NCBI RefSeq assembly: GCF_946479275.1
Contig: NZ_CAMLFE010000003.1
Span: 372,001-436,000 of the forward strand
Direction of reading: 5' to 3'
Origin: an uncultured Bartonella sp.
GTDB lineage: Bacteria > Pseudomonadota > Alphaproteobacteria > Rhizobiales > Rhizobiaceae
DNA: 64,000 nucleotides
Below are positions 11,055 to 19,919 of this stretch, piece after piece. Below the pieces are notes generated by a model. That model searched no databases. It was not told the origin of the DNA and saw only the letters and a list, made by a program, of their open reading frames with translations. Within the stretch, counting starts at the first letter, position 1, and every line of letters begins with the position of its first letter. The position numbers and the translations under genes are program-made.

Positions 11055-11632
11055 TAACTGGCTTCACCTAAAAAACTTGGTGGCATTTCTATGTGATTGG
11101 TAGCCGGTTTGATAACAAAATGGTTGTCAACCATATGCGTGTGACACCAAATTTTCGATCGCGAACACGATAATCACCGGTCGTAAAAAACGCGTAACTA
11201 TCGTTTATCGGCACATTTTCAACTTTGTCAGTGATAACAATCTCCGCATTTAAGAGGTAGATTAACAGTTGGCTGAGGATTGCGTATCGCGCTTCACCGG
11301 CCGGCAAGTAATCACTCTACTTTGCTGGTTGGCTTTTTGCTTTTACACTTTTAAATTGCAGCAATGCTATTTCTTTTTGAAACCGTAGTAAAAAAATCAC
11401 TCGATACCAATTGACGAACAAAAAACTACCTGACACGATGTAAAAAACCGGCTCGACACGACTTCACCGGAAATTTCAGTGCAGTTATCCTTTGTCTCCA
11501 ACAAACTGTGGTCAGGTTTGGCAATTCGCGACTCTGTTTTATCGTGACGCCTCATAAAACCTTATGACTTGACAAAAAGCGAGCTGAACGATGTCTGGTA
11601 ACAAAAATAAACAAAAATAGTTTTGCCACCCA
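11055..11632. other. Intergenic region between convergent guaB and oxyR
   Basis: About 580 bases without a supportable gene. A 72-codon minus-strand ORF at 11089-11307 has no recognisable domain or ribosome binding site. The stretch could be the remnant of a lost gene, but nothing in it is identifiable. Confidence 0.4.
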
Positions 11633-12547
11633 TCACACTATAAAATTTCGCGCCTGATCAAGAATTGGTCCAGACAGTGATTTTAAAAGATCAGCCAATA
11701 ATTTGAAATCTTTGCTCCGGCGTGATCGCCTTCTCCAGAAAAGGCAAATATGCCGTTTCGGCGTTTCGCCTTCAAAAGCAACGACGCTGATATTATCCAA
11801 ACGGGCTTCTGTTGAAACAGCAATTTGTGGAATGATTGTTATGCCGATGCCATTAGCAACGAGCTGCATCAATGTTGTTAATGACGATGCCGTAATGTCG
11901 TGACGATATTTTTTTGTCTGGCAGGCCTCGAGGCTCTGGTCTCTGAGGCAATGACCTTCTTCCAATAGCAACAACTTGCCGGTGTCAACATCGCCTTCAC
12001 GAACGTTTTTATAAACAGATTGCGGATCATCACGAGGCAATGCATAATAAAATTCGTCATCAAAAAGCAATTCCGATACAAATTCGCCTTCGTCAAGCGG
12101 TGTTGCAGCAACAACCGCATCAATATGTCCATTTCGCAGCAGCTCAACAAGTCTATCGGTTTTTGCTTCCTGAATTTGCAGCGTAAGAGAAGGGTACAAA
12201 TGGCGGACCTTCGGTAATACTGACGGCAATATATAAGGTGCGACGGTCGGAATGATACCAAGTTTGATCGGATAGCTGAGCGGCGATTCATGCGCTGCTA
12301 CAATGTCTCCAAGCACGGTAAGCCGCGCCAGAATATCGTTGATAATCGGAAGAAAGTTACATCCGAGTGGCGTTAATATGATGCGTTTCGATGTCCTTTC
12401 AAAAAGCGGCGAACCGGCTATTTTCTCCATCTCGGCAATTTGTACGGAGAGTGCAGGTTGTGAAATGCCCAATTTTTCGGATGCTTCACCAAAATGGCCC
12501 GTGCTGGCCAGAATCTGAAAATAACGAAGTTGTCTTACGGTAAACAT
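11633..12547 (-). CDS. oxyR: LysR-type peroxide sensor OxyR
   Basis: 304 aa. An N-terminal winged helix-turn-helix (residues 1-60, RQLRYFQILASTGHFGEASEKLGISQPALS) is followed by a LysR effector domain (about 92-295). The segment EEGHCLRDQSLEACQ carries C200 and C209, nine residues apart. They correspond to the redox pair C199/C208 of Escherichia coli OxyR, whose disulfide activates catalase and peroxidase genes on exposure to H2O2. Both cysteines are present, so the sensor should be functional. The catalase gene lies under 2 kb away with a universal stress gene between, supporting the assignment. The ribosome binding site before ATG 12547 is weak. Confidence 0.9.
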   Translation of the reverse strand: MFTVRQLRYFQILASTGHFGEASEKLGISQPALSVQIAEMEKIAGSPLFERTSKRIILTPLGCNFLPIINDILARLTVLGDIVAAHESPLSYPIKLGIIPTVAPYILPSVLPKVRHLYPSLTLQIQEAKTDRLVELLRNGHIDAVVAATPLDEGEFVSELLFDDEFYYALPRDDPQSVYKNVREGDVDTGKLLLLEEGHCLRDQSLEACQTKKYRHDITASSLTTLMQLVANGIGITIIPQIAVSTEARLDNISVVAFEGETPKRHICLFWRRRSRRSKDFKLLADLLKSLSGPILDQARNFIV

Positions 12548-12611
12548 GATAATTTTTTCTTATACAATAAAAAACAAAAAGCAATTGGATTTCATTCGTT
12601 CAATTGAATAC

Positions 12612-12810
12612 GATACCAAGTGTCCTGAAGAAGGACTGGACAGCACCTTGCCGGAGGGTTAGCTGCCCATTACAGAGATTGAGAGCTTGCTGTTTATTTT
12701 TCAACCTGAAATACTTCAGGTGGAAGATTTAGCGAGCGCTCAATCTGTAGCTGTATGGGTCTCTCTTCAGTTTACTTTTCTCTTCGGTCATCACATCAAT
12801 TCAGATGACC
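12612..12810. ncRNA. Candidate structured RNA or leader between usp and oxyR
   Basis: A nested series of inverted repeats could fold into one long rod. ACCTGAA (12704-12710) pairs with TTCAGGT (12715-12721) around a 4-base loop. ATTGAG (12678-12683) pairs with CTCAAT (12739-12744), TACAG (12671-12675) with CTGTA (12745-12749), CCCAT (12666-12670) with ATGGG (12755-12759), and CTGAAGA (12625-12631) with TCTTCAG (12764-12770). A separate hairpin GGTCATC/GATGACC lies at 12786-12810. The size (about 150-200 nt) and the interrupted rod resemble 6S RNA, but I recognise no conserved primary motif. It could also be an oxyR leader or the usp 3' region. Strand is undecided. Confidence 0.35.
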
Positions 12811-12957
12811 ACTTGGAGGTCGAAACATTTCCCCCTATGTTTCGGCCTCTTTGCTTATCTTAAATTAAGATATTCATTCCAGTCAAAAAATTTCCTAAAA
12901 ATTTATTGTGAAGATGAGCGATTGAGATAAAGTTCAACTGTTAGTTTGATCTTGCTC

Positions 12958-13851
12958 TCACCGACGATCTTTTTCCATTCCGCTCCCGATAATAAGTGTC
13001 GGGACTTTCACCTTTTTTATAAGGCTCTCGGCAAATGAACCATATATCAGGCTTGTTATTTTATCTTTGTTAAATGCACTCAGAATAATCATATCAATAT
13101 TGTTTTCATCGACAATTTTATTGATATTATCACCATCACGATCATCATCAAGAAGCAACGGCGACACTTCTATTTTCGCATTCTCAAGCTCTCTTGCGAG
13201 CTCTTCAATATCTTCTGATACCGAACTGGACGCATATTTTGAGCAGGCAAGCACTATCGTTTTACCGGAAAAAAGATGAAAGTGATTGAAATAATCGGTT
13301 ATTAGCTTCCACTTGAATTCACTATCATAGAGAATTAGTGCTTTTTTTATAGGCTTCACATCAATTGTCGCGGCTAACACCGGCACTGGCGAGGCACGTA
13401 TAATTGTTTCAAAATTTCCACCTACCGTTGTTACACCGGCTTTGTTTAATGTCTTTTGCCCTTGCTTGCCAATAACTATCAATGGTGATGTTTTTCCATA
13501 AAATTTTATCGCGTCAGAAAGGCTATCAAACCGCAATCGCGTATCAACGTCGCGCGCGCCACGTTCCTCTATGTAGTTTTTCGCCTCTTCCAGTAACGTT
13601 TGTCCGAGTTCCTGCATCAACCGGGCATAGGAAGCTGAATGATCACGTATTTTCCCAATGAAATCGGTATAAAACCTGTCATCGATATCCTTCGCGATAT
13701 CCGGTGGTATAACAGCGTCGTCCGGCATATTTTCAAGGACATTCAACAACCTGATCGGGGTGTCAAATTGTTGGGCCGCCCAAAGGGCAAGGTCACAAAC
13801 CGATTTCCAATAAATCGAAGAATCAACCAGAGCTAGTATCGGTTCTTTCAT
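12958..13851 (-). CDS. Tandem-domain universal stress protein (UspA family)
   Basis: 297 aa made of two Usp domains: residues about 1-160 (start EPILALVDSSIYWKSVCDLALWAAQQF, ending SPLIVIGKQGQ...ASPVPVLAA) and about 167-295 (start KKALILYDSEFKWKLITDYFN, ending DMIILSAFNK...VKVPTLIIGSG). Tandem Usp proteins of about 280-300 aa are common in alphaproteobacteria. The glycine-rich ATP loop is recognisable but imperfect in domain 1 and largely lost in domain 2 (SAFNKDK in place of a GxxG loop), so nucleotide binding is uncertain. It lies between oxyR and katA on the oxyR strand, suggesting a stress role. A pentanucleotide repeat begins about 44 bases upstream of the start. Confidence 0.85.
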   Translation of the reverse strand: MKEPILALVDSSIYWKSVCDLALWAAQQFDTPIRLLNVLENMPDDAVIPPDIAKDIDDRFYTDFIGKIRDHSASYARLMQELGQTLLEEAKNYIEERGARDVDTRLRFDSLSDAIKFYGKTSPLIVIGKQGQKTLNKAGVTTVGGNFETIIRASPVPVLAATIDVKPIKKALILYDSEFKWKLITDYFNHFHLFSGKTIVLACSKYASSSVSEDIEELARELENAKIEVSPLLLDDDRDGDNINKIVDENNIDMIILSAFNKDKITSLIYGSFAESLIKKVKVPTLIIGSGMEKDRR

Positions 13852-13894
13852 TCACTTCACCCCGACCTTGATAAGAAATATCGATAAAATAAAT

Positions 13895-13932
13895 TTATAT
13901 TATATTATATTATATTATATTATATTATATTA
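13895..13932. repeat. Pentanucleotide tandem repeat (TTATA)7.6
   Basis: Seven perfect copies of TTATA (13895-13929) plus a partial eighth. The tract is 43 bases upstream of the universal stress gene start and in the shared upstream region of katA. Such repeats can change length by slippage and alter promoter spacing. Confidence 0.9.
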
Positions 13933-14435
13933 ACGAATTATTTTAATTAAAAACAAATATCGTATATTTACAAAAATAAAAACTAACAAAATTTTGTTTG
14001 TATTTAATAAAATTCTATTTTAGATCAAAGAGAATCTGATATGGATAATATTAAAACTCTTTTTTTAAAAAATCGGATCTTTATCGAAACGTAAAACTGT
14101 AATCTAATTTATCAAAAATCACATATGTGAAAAACAGAGCTTTTCCGGAATTTTAAGGAGAAAATCATTTTTAAAAATTCGACGTTTTATCAAATCCCTG
14201 AAGCGTCGAGCCAAATCTATAGAGGGTATTTTTAATTAAATAGTTGCAATTTAACGTAAAAACATAACCTCTCACCGCAAGACGTTTCGTCGGGAATAAA
14301 GAAAGGTGCCGGCTTTCGGTGGGGTGGTGGCGAGCTATAATTTAAGCTAATATGATTTTAAATAATTAAACATTAGAATTAATTTAAATTTGCTCTATCT
14401 TCTTCCAGTGTGACCAATTGAATTTGAACAGACTT
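13933..14435. other. AT-rich divergent region between usp and katA
   Basis: About 500 bases with no ORF worth calling. Most is AT-rich, apart from a short G-rich patch at 14310-14335. It must contain the katA promoter and any OxyR site, but I could not match the OxyR consensus with confidence. Confidence 0.45.
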
Positions 14436-14445
14436 GGAGGCTTTT

Positions 14446-15903
14446 ATGAGCGAGCGGATTACATTGACAACAACGGCGGGTGCCGCCGTACCCGATAATC
14501 AGAACTCCATCACAGCAGGTCCTCGCGGTCCTGTATTGATGCAAGATTATCAATTATTGGAAAAATTGGCGCATCAAAATCGTGAGCGTATACCAGAACG
14601 CACAGTTCACGCAAAAGGTGTCGGTGCACATGGCGTGTTAAAAATCACTGGCGATATTACACGCTATACGAAGGCTGCTGTATTCAAACCCGGCACAGAA
14701 ACACCGATGCTTGGTCGTTTTTCGACTGTCGCAGGCGAAAGAGGAGCTGCGGATGCAGAGCGCGATGTTCGTGGTTTCGCGTTGAAATTCTATACGTCCG
14801 AGGGCAATTGGGATCTCGTCGGTAATAATACGCCGGTGTTTTTTGTCCGTGACGCCTATAAGTTTCCTGATTTTATTCATACGCAAAAGCGCCATCCACG
14901 TACGAACTTGCGTTCAAACACAGCCCAATGGGATTTCTGGTCGCTTTCACCGGAAAGTCTCCATCAGGTCACTATCCTGATGTCGGATCGCGGTTTACCA
15001 ATCGATACAATGCATATGAATGGTTATGGCTCCCATACTTATTCATTGTGGAATGACAAAGGCGAACGCTTCTGGGTCAAGTTCCACTTCAAAACACTGC
15101 AGGGACATAAATTCTACACCAATGCAGAAGCTAAAGAACTTGTAGGAACGACGCGCGAAAGTTCACAGGAAGCACTTTACAATGCGATCGAAAGTGGCAA
15201 TTTTCCGCGTTGGAAGGTTCAGGTTCAGATTATGCCTGAAGCAGATGCCGACAAGACCCCTTATAACCCGTTCGATCTGACAAAAGTTTGGCCTCATAAA
15301 GATTATCCGCCAATGGATATCGGTATTATGGAATTAAACCGCAATCCGGACGATTATTTTGCAGAAATCGAAGAGGCTGCTTTCTCGCCTTCCAACATCG
15401 TTCCCGGCATCGGTTATTCGCCCGACAAGATGTTGCAGGCACGTATCTTCTCTTATGCCGATGCACACCGTTATCGTTTGGGCACGCATTATGAACAAAT
15501 TCCGGTCAACAAACCCCTTTGCCCTGTTCATAATTACCATCGTGACGGACAAATGAATACCTATGGCGGGCATTCGACCAATAATGTTGACGCCTATTAT
15601 GAACCGAATTCGTTCAACGGCCCTGTAGAAGACAAATCGGCACAGGAACCGCCGTTAAAAATTTCCGGCGATGCTTATCGTTACGATCATCGGGCTGGCA
15701 ATGACGATTACAGTCAGGTAACAGCACTTTTCAATCTGTTCGATCAAGACCAGAAAAACCGGTTGTTCTCCAACATTGCCGACGCAATGGAAGGCGTTCC
15801 CGATTTTATTATCGAACGTCAGCTTGGACACTTTGAAAAAGTCCATCCGGATTATGCCGCAGGCGTACGGGCTGCCATAAAACGTAAAAAAGAAAGCAAA
15901 TAA
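14446..15903 (+). CDS. katA: Monofunctional haem catalase
   Basis: 485 aa, the size of small-subunit (clade 3) catalases, which break down H2O2 to water and oxygen in the cytoplasm or periplasm. The catalytic histidine is H55 in ERTVHAKG; the conserved FFVRD, FHTQKRHP-like and WVKFHFKT segments follow; the haem-ligand tyrosine is in [15 protein letters not shown] place the start at ATG 14446, preceded by GGAGG at 14436-14440; an in-frame TTG at 14434 overlaps that site. No signal peptide is visible. The position beside oxyR suggests OxyR control. A strong terminator follows. Catalase is not usual in the best-known blood-borne Bartonella species (from memory). Confidence 0.96.
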   Translation: MSERITLTTTAGAAVPDNQNSITAGPRGPVLMQDYQLLEKLAHQNRERIPERTVHAKGVGAHGVLKITGDITRYTKAAVFKPGTETPMLGRFSTVAGERGAADAERDVRGFALKFYTSEGNWDLVGNNTPVFFVRDAYKFPDFIHTQKRHPRTNLRSNTAQWDFWSLSPESLHQVTILMSDRGLPIDTMHMNGYGSHTYSLWNDKGERFWVKFHFKTLQGHKFYTNAEAKELVGTTRESSQEALYNAIESGNFPRWKVQVQIMPEADADKTPYNPFDLTKVWPHKDYPPMDIGIMELNRNPDDYFAEIEEAAFSPSNIVPGIGYSPDKMLQARIFSYADAHRYRLGTHYEQIPVNKPLCPVHNYHRDGQMNTYGGHSTNNVDAYYEPNSFNGPVEDKSAQEPPLKISGDAYRYDHRAGNDDYSQVTALFNLFDQDQKNRLFSNIADAMEGVPDFIIERQLGHFEKVHPDYAAGVRAAIKRKKESK

Positions 15904-15916
15904 TTTCTACGCATTG

Positions 15917-15946
15917 AAAAAGCGGGCTTTTCAGCCCGCTTTTTTA
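15917..15946. terminator. katA terminator, bidirectional
   Basis: AGCGGGCT (15921-15928) pairs with AGCCCGCT (15933-15940) around a TTTC loop, with A and T runs on the two sides. It serves katA and the convergent alcohol dehydrogenase gene. Confidence 0.88.
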
Positions 15947-15965
15947 TAACTTATCCAGAACTTGT

Positions 15966-17045
15966 TCAGGCGCCGGTTTTGATAGCGATCTTCATGACCC
16001 CGTCGCGTTGGTGCGCAAAAAGATCATAAGCTTTTTCTATATCATCCAGTTTATAAGTATGTGTCACGAGCGAACGCAAATCAACGCTGCCATTTTCAAC
16101 AACATTCATTAAACGGCGCATACGTTCTTTACCACCGGGGCAAAGACCACTCACAATATCAATATCTCCGAGACCTGCGCGATAACCAGCCAGCGGTATT
16201 TTGAGGTCATTGGAATAAACTCCGAGACTGGACAATGTACCGCCGGGGCGAAGAACATTCAGACAAGACTCGAAAGTCGGTTGTGTACCCAAAGCCTCGA
16301 TAGCAATGTCGACACCACGCCCATCCGTCAAGCGCATGATTTCTTCAACAGCATTGCAAGCTTTGAAATCGACAACATGGGTGGCGCCGAGCTTTTTAGC
16401 CATTTCCATACGAGCTGGCACTGTATCAACACCGATAATCGTTGTTGCTCCACACAATTTGGCGCCAGCAACAGCACACAAGCCGATCGGCCCCAAGGCC
16501 CAGACAACAACAATATCACCGATTTTTACTCCGCCACGTTCGGCACCGGAAAAACCGGTCGACATAATATCAGGGCACATCAACACCTGTTCATCGGTAA
16601 GATTGTCAGGAATGGCACATAGATTTGCCGCGGCGTCATTGACACGCAAAAATTCGGCTTGTGCACCGTCAATCGTATTGCCGAATTTCCAGCCGCCCAT
16701 AGCCTCGAAACCATGTTTCGTATGCGGGCCATCTTGCGAACCACAACCACACATACATGCATTGGAGATACCGCTTGGTGTAATCGCACCGGCAATCACA
16801 CGTTGCCCCTCACGGAAACCTTTGACTTCGGAACCGAGTTTTTCGATAATTCCGACCGGTTCATGACCAATCGTCAAACCTTTTTTTACCGGATATTCGC
16901 CTTTGAGAATGTGGATATCAGTACCGCAAATTGTCGTGGTTGTAATACGGATCAACGCATCTAACGGACCAATATCGGGAATGGGCTTGTCTTCCAGCAC
17001 AATCCGGTTTTTTTCTACAAATACCGCAGCTTTCATTTTTGCCAT
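15966..17045 (-). CDS. Zinc-dependent alcohol dehydrogenase (secondary ADH type)
   Basis: 359 aa MDR-superfamily dehydrogenase. An N-terminal GroES-like catalytic domain holds the probable zinc ligands C40 (ICGTDIH), H61 (IGHEPVG) and D159 (CPDIMSTGF), the Cys-His-Asp set of Thermoanaerobacter-type secondary alcohol dehydrogenases. A Rossmann fold follows (WALGPIGLCAVAGAKLCGATTIIGVD, about residues 178-205). A cysteine cluster (C97, C99, C101 in NACMCGCGSQDG) sits where the structural zinc lobe would be, but a complete four-cysteine set is not obvious. It probably interconverts short alcohols and ketones or aldehydes with NAD(P). The ribosome binding site AGGTGG lies just upstream of the start. 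Monocistronic; substrate unknown. Confidence 0.85.
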   Translation of the reverse strand: MAKMKAAVFVEKNRIVLEDKPIPDIGPLDALIRITTTTICGTDIHILKGEYPVKKGLTIGHEPVGIIEKLGSEVKGFREGQRVIAGAITPSGISNACMCGCGSQDGPHTKHGFEAMGGWKFGNTIDGAQAEFLRVNDAAANLCAIPDNLTDEQVLMCPDIMSTGFSGAERGGVKIGDIVVVWALGPIGLCAVAGAKLCGATTIIGVDTVPARMEMAKKLGATHVVDFKACNAVEEIMRLTDGRGVDIAIEALGTQPTFESCLNVLRPGGTLSSLGVYSNDLKIPLAGYRAGLGDIDIVSGLCPGGKERMRRLMNVVENGSVDLRSLVTHTYKLDDIEKAYDLFAHQRDGVMKIAIKTGA

Positions 17046-17344
17046 AATGCACCACCTTTCAGCTTCAATTACAGAACCTTCTAACGTGGAATTATACTAA
17101 ATTTTTTAGAACTTTTAAATTATATTTTTAAATTATTTATCCATTTTAGAGTTTTTATAACAATTATAATTATAAAACAGAAAATTTAATTTAAATATAT
17201 TATTTATGAATTAATTTTAATTGATTTCATAATGTTAATCATTAAAGTATAATTATTTATTTTAATAAATAATATTTAACATTATATGGATATAATATAT
17301 TTTTAAAATCGTAAAAAAGAATTATTAAATGAATTAAAAACGTT
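17046..17344. other. Extremely AT-rich spacer
   Basis: About 300 bases, almost all A and T from 17095 on, between the dppF 3' end and the alcohol dehydrogenase start (both minus strand). It must hold the promoter of the dehydrogenase. No hairpin with a GC-rich stem is visible for the end of the dpp operon. Confidence 0.45.
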
Positions 17345-18175
17345 TTATCCATGACTTTTCTTTTCAATTCGTGCACGGATAGCCTCTACACTGGCTATTG
17401 GTGTCGCTGCAAAAAGTTTTTTAGTATAATCATGCTCGGGATGCGAGAAAATTTTGTCTCTACTGCCTGCTTCAACTATTTCACCAAAATACATGACCAT
17501 AACCGTATCGGCGATATAGCGAACCACAGATAGATCATGACTGATAAAAACATATGTAAGTCCGAATTCCTCCTGCAAATCGGCAAGCAGGTTAAGCACC
17601 TGTGCCTGAACAGATAAATCAAGGGCTGAAACCGGCTCGTCAAGAACAAGTAATTTCGGGCGAAGCATTAAAGAACGTGCAATTGCGATGCGTTGTCTCT
17701 GACCGCCCGAAAACATGTGAGGATATCGATAGTAATGTATTTCTGAAAGCCCCACTCTCTCAAGCATTTGTTTTGCTTGCCGTTGTCGTTCGTCGGCAGA
17801 CATTGTTGTGTTGAGCAATAAAGGCTCGGTGAGTGCATCACCGATTTTTTGTCGAGGATTAAGTGATCCATAGGGATTTTGAAAAACAATCTGCACCTTC
17901 CGGCGCATCGCTGTTGTTACTTTTTTTCGTGAAATATCAATATTTTCCCCGTCAATGAGCAGCTCGCCACTTGTTTGTGGGTCAATCAGGCTCAGAATGC
18001 GTGCCAAAGTCGATTTTCCGCATCCGGATTCACCGACGACGGCTAACGTTTTTCCACGTTCGACGTTAAACGAAACATGGTTGACTGCATGCAAAACTTT
18101 CTTTTTGCCGAACAAACCGCCGGAAATAGAATAATCGCGTACAATATCTTTAGCTTCTATTACAAAATCGCTCAT
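17345..18175 (-). CDS. dppF: Dipeptide ABC transporter ATPase DppF
   Basis: 276 aa ATP-binding subunit. Walker A is GESGCGKSTL, the signature is FSGGQRQRIAIARSL, Walker B is LLVLDEPVSALD, and the oligopeptide-transporter C-terminal extension follows (EIVEAGSRDKIFSHPEHDYTKKLFAA). It pairs with DppD to power peptide import through DppBC. It is the last gene of the operon, and its start overlaps the dppD stop by four bases, indicating coupled translation. DppF rather than OppF is chosen because the binding proteins in the operon are of the DppA type. Confidence 0.92.
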   Translation of the reverse strand: MSDFVIEAKDIVRDYSISGGLFGKKKVLHAVNHVSFNVERGKTLAVVGESGCGKSTLARILSLIDPQTSGELLIDGENIDISRKKVTTAMRRKVQIVFQNPYGSLNPRQKIGDALTEPLLLNTTMSADERQRQAKQMLERVGLSEIHYYRYPHMFSGGQRQRIAIARSLMLRPKLLVLDEPVSALDLSVQAQVLNLLADLQEEFGLTYVFISHDLSVVRYIADTVMVMYFGEIVEAGSRDKIFSHPEHDYTKKLFAATPIASVEAIRARIEKKSHG

Positions 18176-19014
18176 AACGCATCTCCATGCGTATGAATAA
18201 AATCAGCTACCGTTACAAGGCGATTGCCATGGGCGTTTTCTGGCAGAGCAGCCAAAAGCGCCTTTGTATATGCGTTTTGTGGCGTTTCAAACAAAGAAAG
18301 CACATCAGCGTCTTCCATTTTTTCTCCCTTGTACTGCACAACAACGCGATCGGCCGTTTCAGCGACAACGCCCATATCATGGGTAATAAGGATAACCCCC
18401 ATGTCATGGCTTTTTTGCAAGTCCAGAATGAGATCGAGAATCTGTTTCTGTATGGTTACATCAAGTGCAGTTGTCGGCTCATCCGCAATCAATAATTTCG
18501 GATTACATGCAATTGCCATAGCAATCATAATTCGCTGGCATTGGCCACCGGATAATTGATGAGGAAAACTCTTCAATCTACGTTCCGGCTCGGTCAACCC
18601 GACAAGGTGGAACAGTTCGATAATTTTCTCAATCCGTTGTTTACGACCGAGCTTAAGATGGGCTTTCAGTACTTCTTCAAGCTGATAACCTACTGTGAAA
18701 CAGGGATTGAGGCTTGCTATCGGTTCCTGAAAAATCATTGAAATTTCATTGCCGATGATCCGGCGTCTTTCATGATCGGTAAGCTTCATAAGATCGATAT
18801 TTCCAAACATCATCTTGTCGGCACTAATCTTGGCACTTTTTGGCAATAGCCCCATGACAGCCAACATGCTCACCGATTTACCGGAGCCGGATTCACCAAC
18901 AATTGCAAGTATTTCGCCATCATTTACGGTGATGTCTATGCCTTTGACTGCATAAAAAGGCCCGCTTGCGGTTTCGAAATATACACTAAGGTTGCGGATT
19001 TCGAGTAACGCCAT
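18172..19014 (-). CDS. dppD: Dipeptide ABC transporter ATPase DppD
   Basis: 280 aa. Walker A is GESGSGKSVS, the signature is LSGGQCQRIMIAMAI (with C where most members have R or M), Walker B is LLIADEPTTALD, and the H-loop is ITHDMGV. The protein is somewhat shorter than E. coli DppD (about 327 aa), lacking part of the C-terminal extension. Two bases separate it from dppC and it overlaps dppF by four. It forms the heterodimeric ATPase with DppF on the cytoplasmic face of DppBC. Confidence 0.92.
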   Translation of the reverse strand: MALLEIRNLSVYFETASGPFYAVKGIDITVNDGEILAIVGESGSGKSVSMLAVMGLLPKSAKISADKMMFGNIDLMKLTDHERRRIIGNEISMIFQEPIASLNPCFTVGYQLEEVLKAHLKLGRKQRIEKIIELFHLVGLTEPERRLKSFPHQLSGGQCQRIMIAMAIACNPKLLIADEPTTALDVTIQKQILDLILDLQKSHDMGVILITHDMGVVAETADRVVVQYKGEKMEDADVLSLFETPQNAYTKALLAALPENAHGNRLVTVADFIHTHGDAL

Positions 19015-19016
19015 CT

Positions 19017-19919
19017 TCAGCTCCTTTTCAATTTCGGATCGAGTGCGTCACGTAAGCCATCCCCCATCAGGTTAATTGCCAAAACAAGTACCAATATTGC
19101 AAGGCCGGGAAATGTAACAATCCACCATGCACTGGAAATGAATTCACGCGCATCGGCCAACATTGTTCCCCATTCCGGTGTGGGCGCTTGCGCCCCCATA
19201 CCGAGGAAACCTAATGCAGCTACATCAAGAATGGCATTCGAAAAAGAAAACGTCCCCTGTACGATAATTGGAGCCATACAATTCGGGAGAATGGTCTTGA
19301 ACATCAAGCGACCGCGGCCGGCTCCTGCAAGTTTTGCGGCAATGACATATTCACGATTTTTTTCCGCGAGAACTGCAGCGCGTGCAAGGCGGACAAAATG
19401 CGGCTGGAGCGCAACCGCCGTTGCAATAATTGCACCTTGCAAACCATAACCGACGATACTCACGAGCACCAAAGCCAGAAGGAGCGAAGGAAATGCAAGG
19501 ATGATATCCATAATACGCATGATGATGACTTCAATCATGCCCCCAATATAACCGGCAACAACGCCAACAATGATGCCGACGATCATAGCTGCAAGGGAAA
19601 CAACTACTCCCACAAGCAGTGAATAGCGCGCACCATGGAGGAGGCGAGATAAAATATCACGTCCAACCGCATCAGTTCCCAGAATGAAATTCCATGTTCC
19701 GCCTGTTTGCCAAGCCGGTGGTCTTTGCATTGCATCACGAAACTGCTCGTCATATCCATAAGGAGCAATCAACGGCGCAAGGACTGCAAGAAGGACAATA
19801 GCACAAAAGACGACAAGACCGATCACAGCGCCACGATTCATACTGAAAGAGAACCAGAATTCGCGCCAAGCCTGACGCCTGATATCGGCCGATAAATTCC
19901 TGTCAGCTTTATTGTTCAT
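19017..19919 (-). CDS. dppC: Dipeptide ABC transporter permease DppC
   Basis: 300 aa with the N-terminal OppC-type segment (REFWFSFSMNRGAVIGLVVFCAIVLLAVLAPLIAPYGYDEQF) and a BPD_transp_1 core of five helices including GTDAVGRDILSRLLHGARYSL. The ATPase-contact loop contains EYVIAAKLAGAGRGRLMFKTILPN. Six membrane segments in total. Its ATG shares a base with the dppB stop, so dppB and dppC are translationally coupled. Confidence 0.93.
   Translation of the reverse strand: MNNKADRNLSADIRRQAWREFWFSFSMNRGAVIGLVVFCAIVLLAVLAPLIAPYGYDEQFRDAMQRPPAWQTGGTWNFILGTDAVGRDILSRLLHGARYSLLVGVVVSLAAMIVGIIVGVVAGYIGGMIEVIIMRIMDIILAFPSLLLALVLVSIVGYGLQGAIIATAVALQPHFVRLARAAVLAEKNREYVIAAKLAGAGRGRLMFKTILPNCMAPIIVQGTFSFSNAILDVAALGFLGMGAQAPTPEWGTMLADAREFISSAWWIVTFPGLAILVLVLAINLMGDGLRDALDPKLKRS

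Noticed and set aside
11089-11307. 72-codon minus-strand ORF after guaB
   Set aside because: No recognisable domain, no ribosome binding site, and composition no different from surrounding non-coding DNA.
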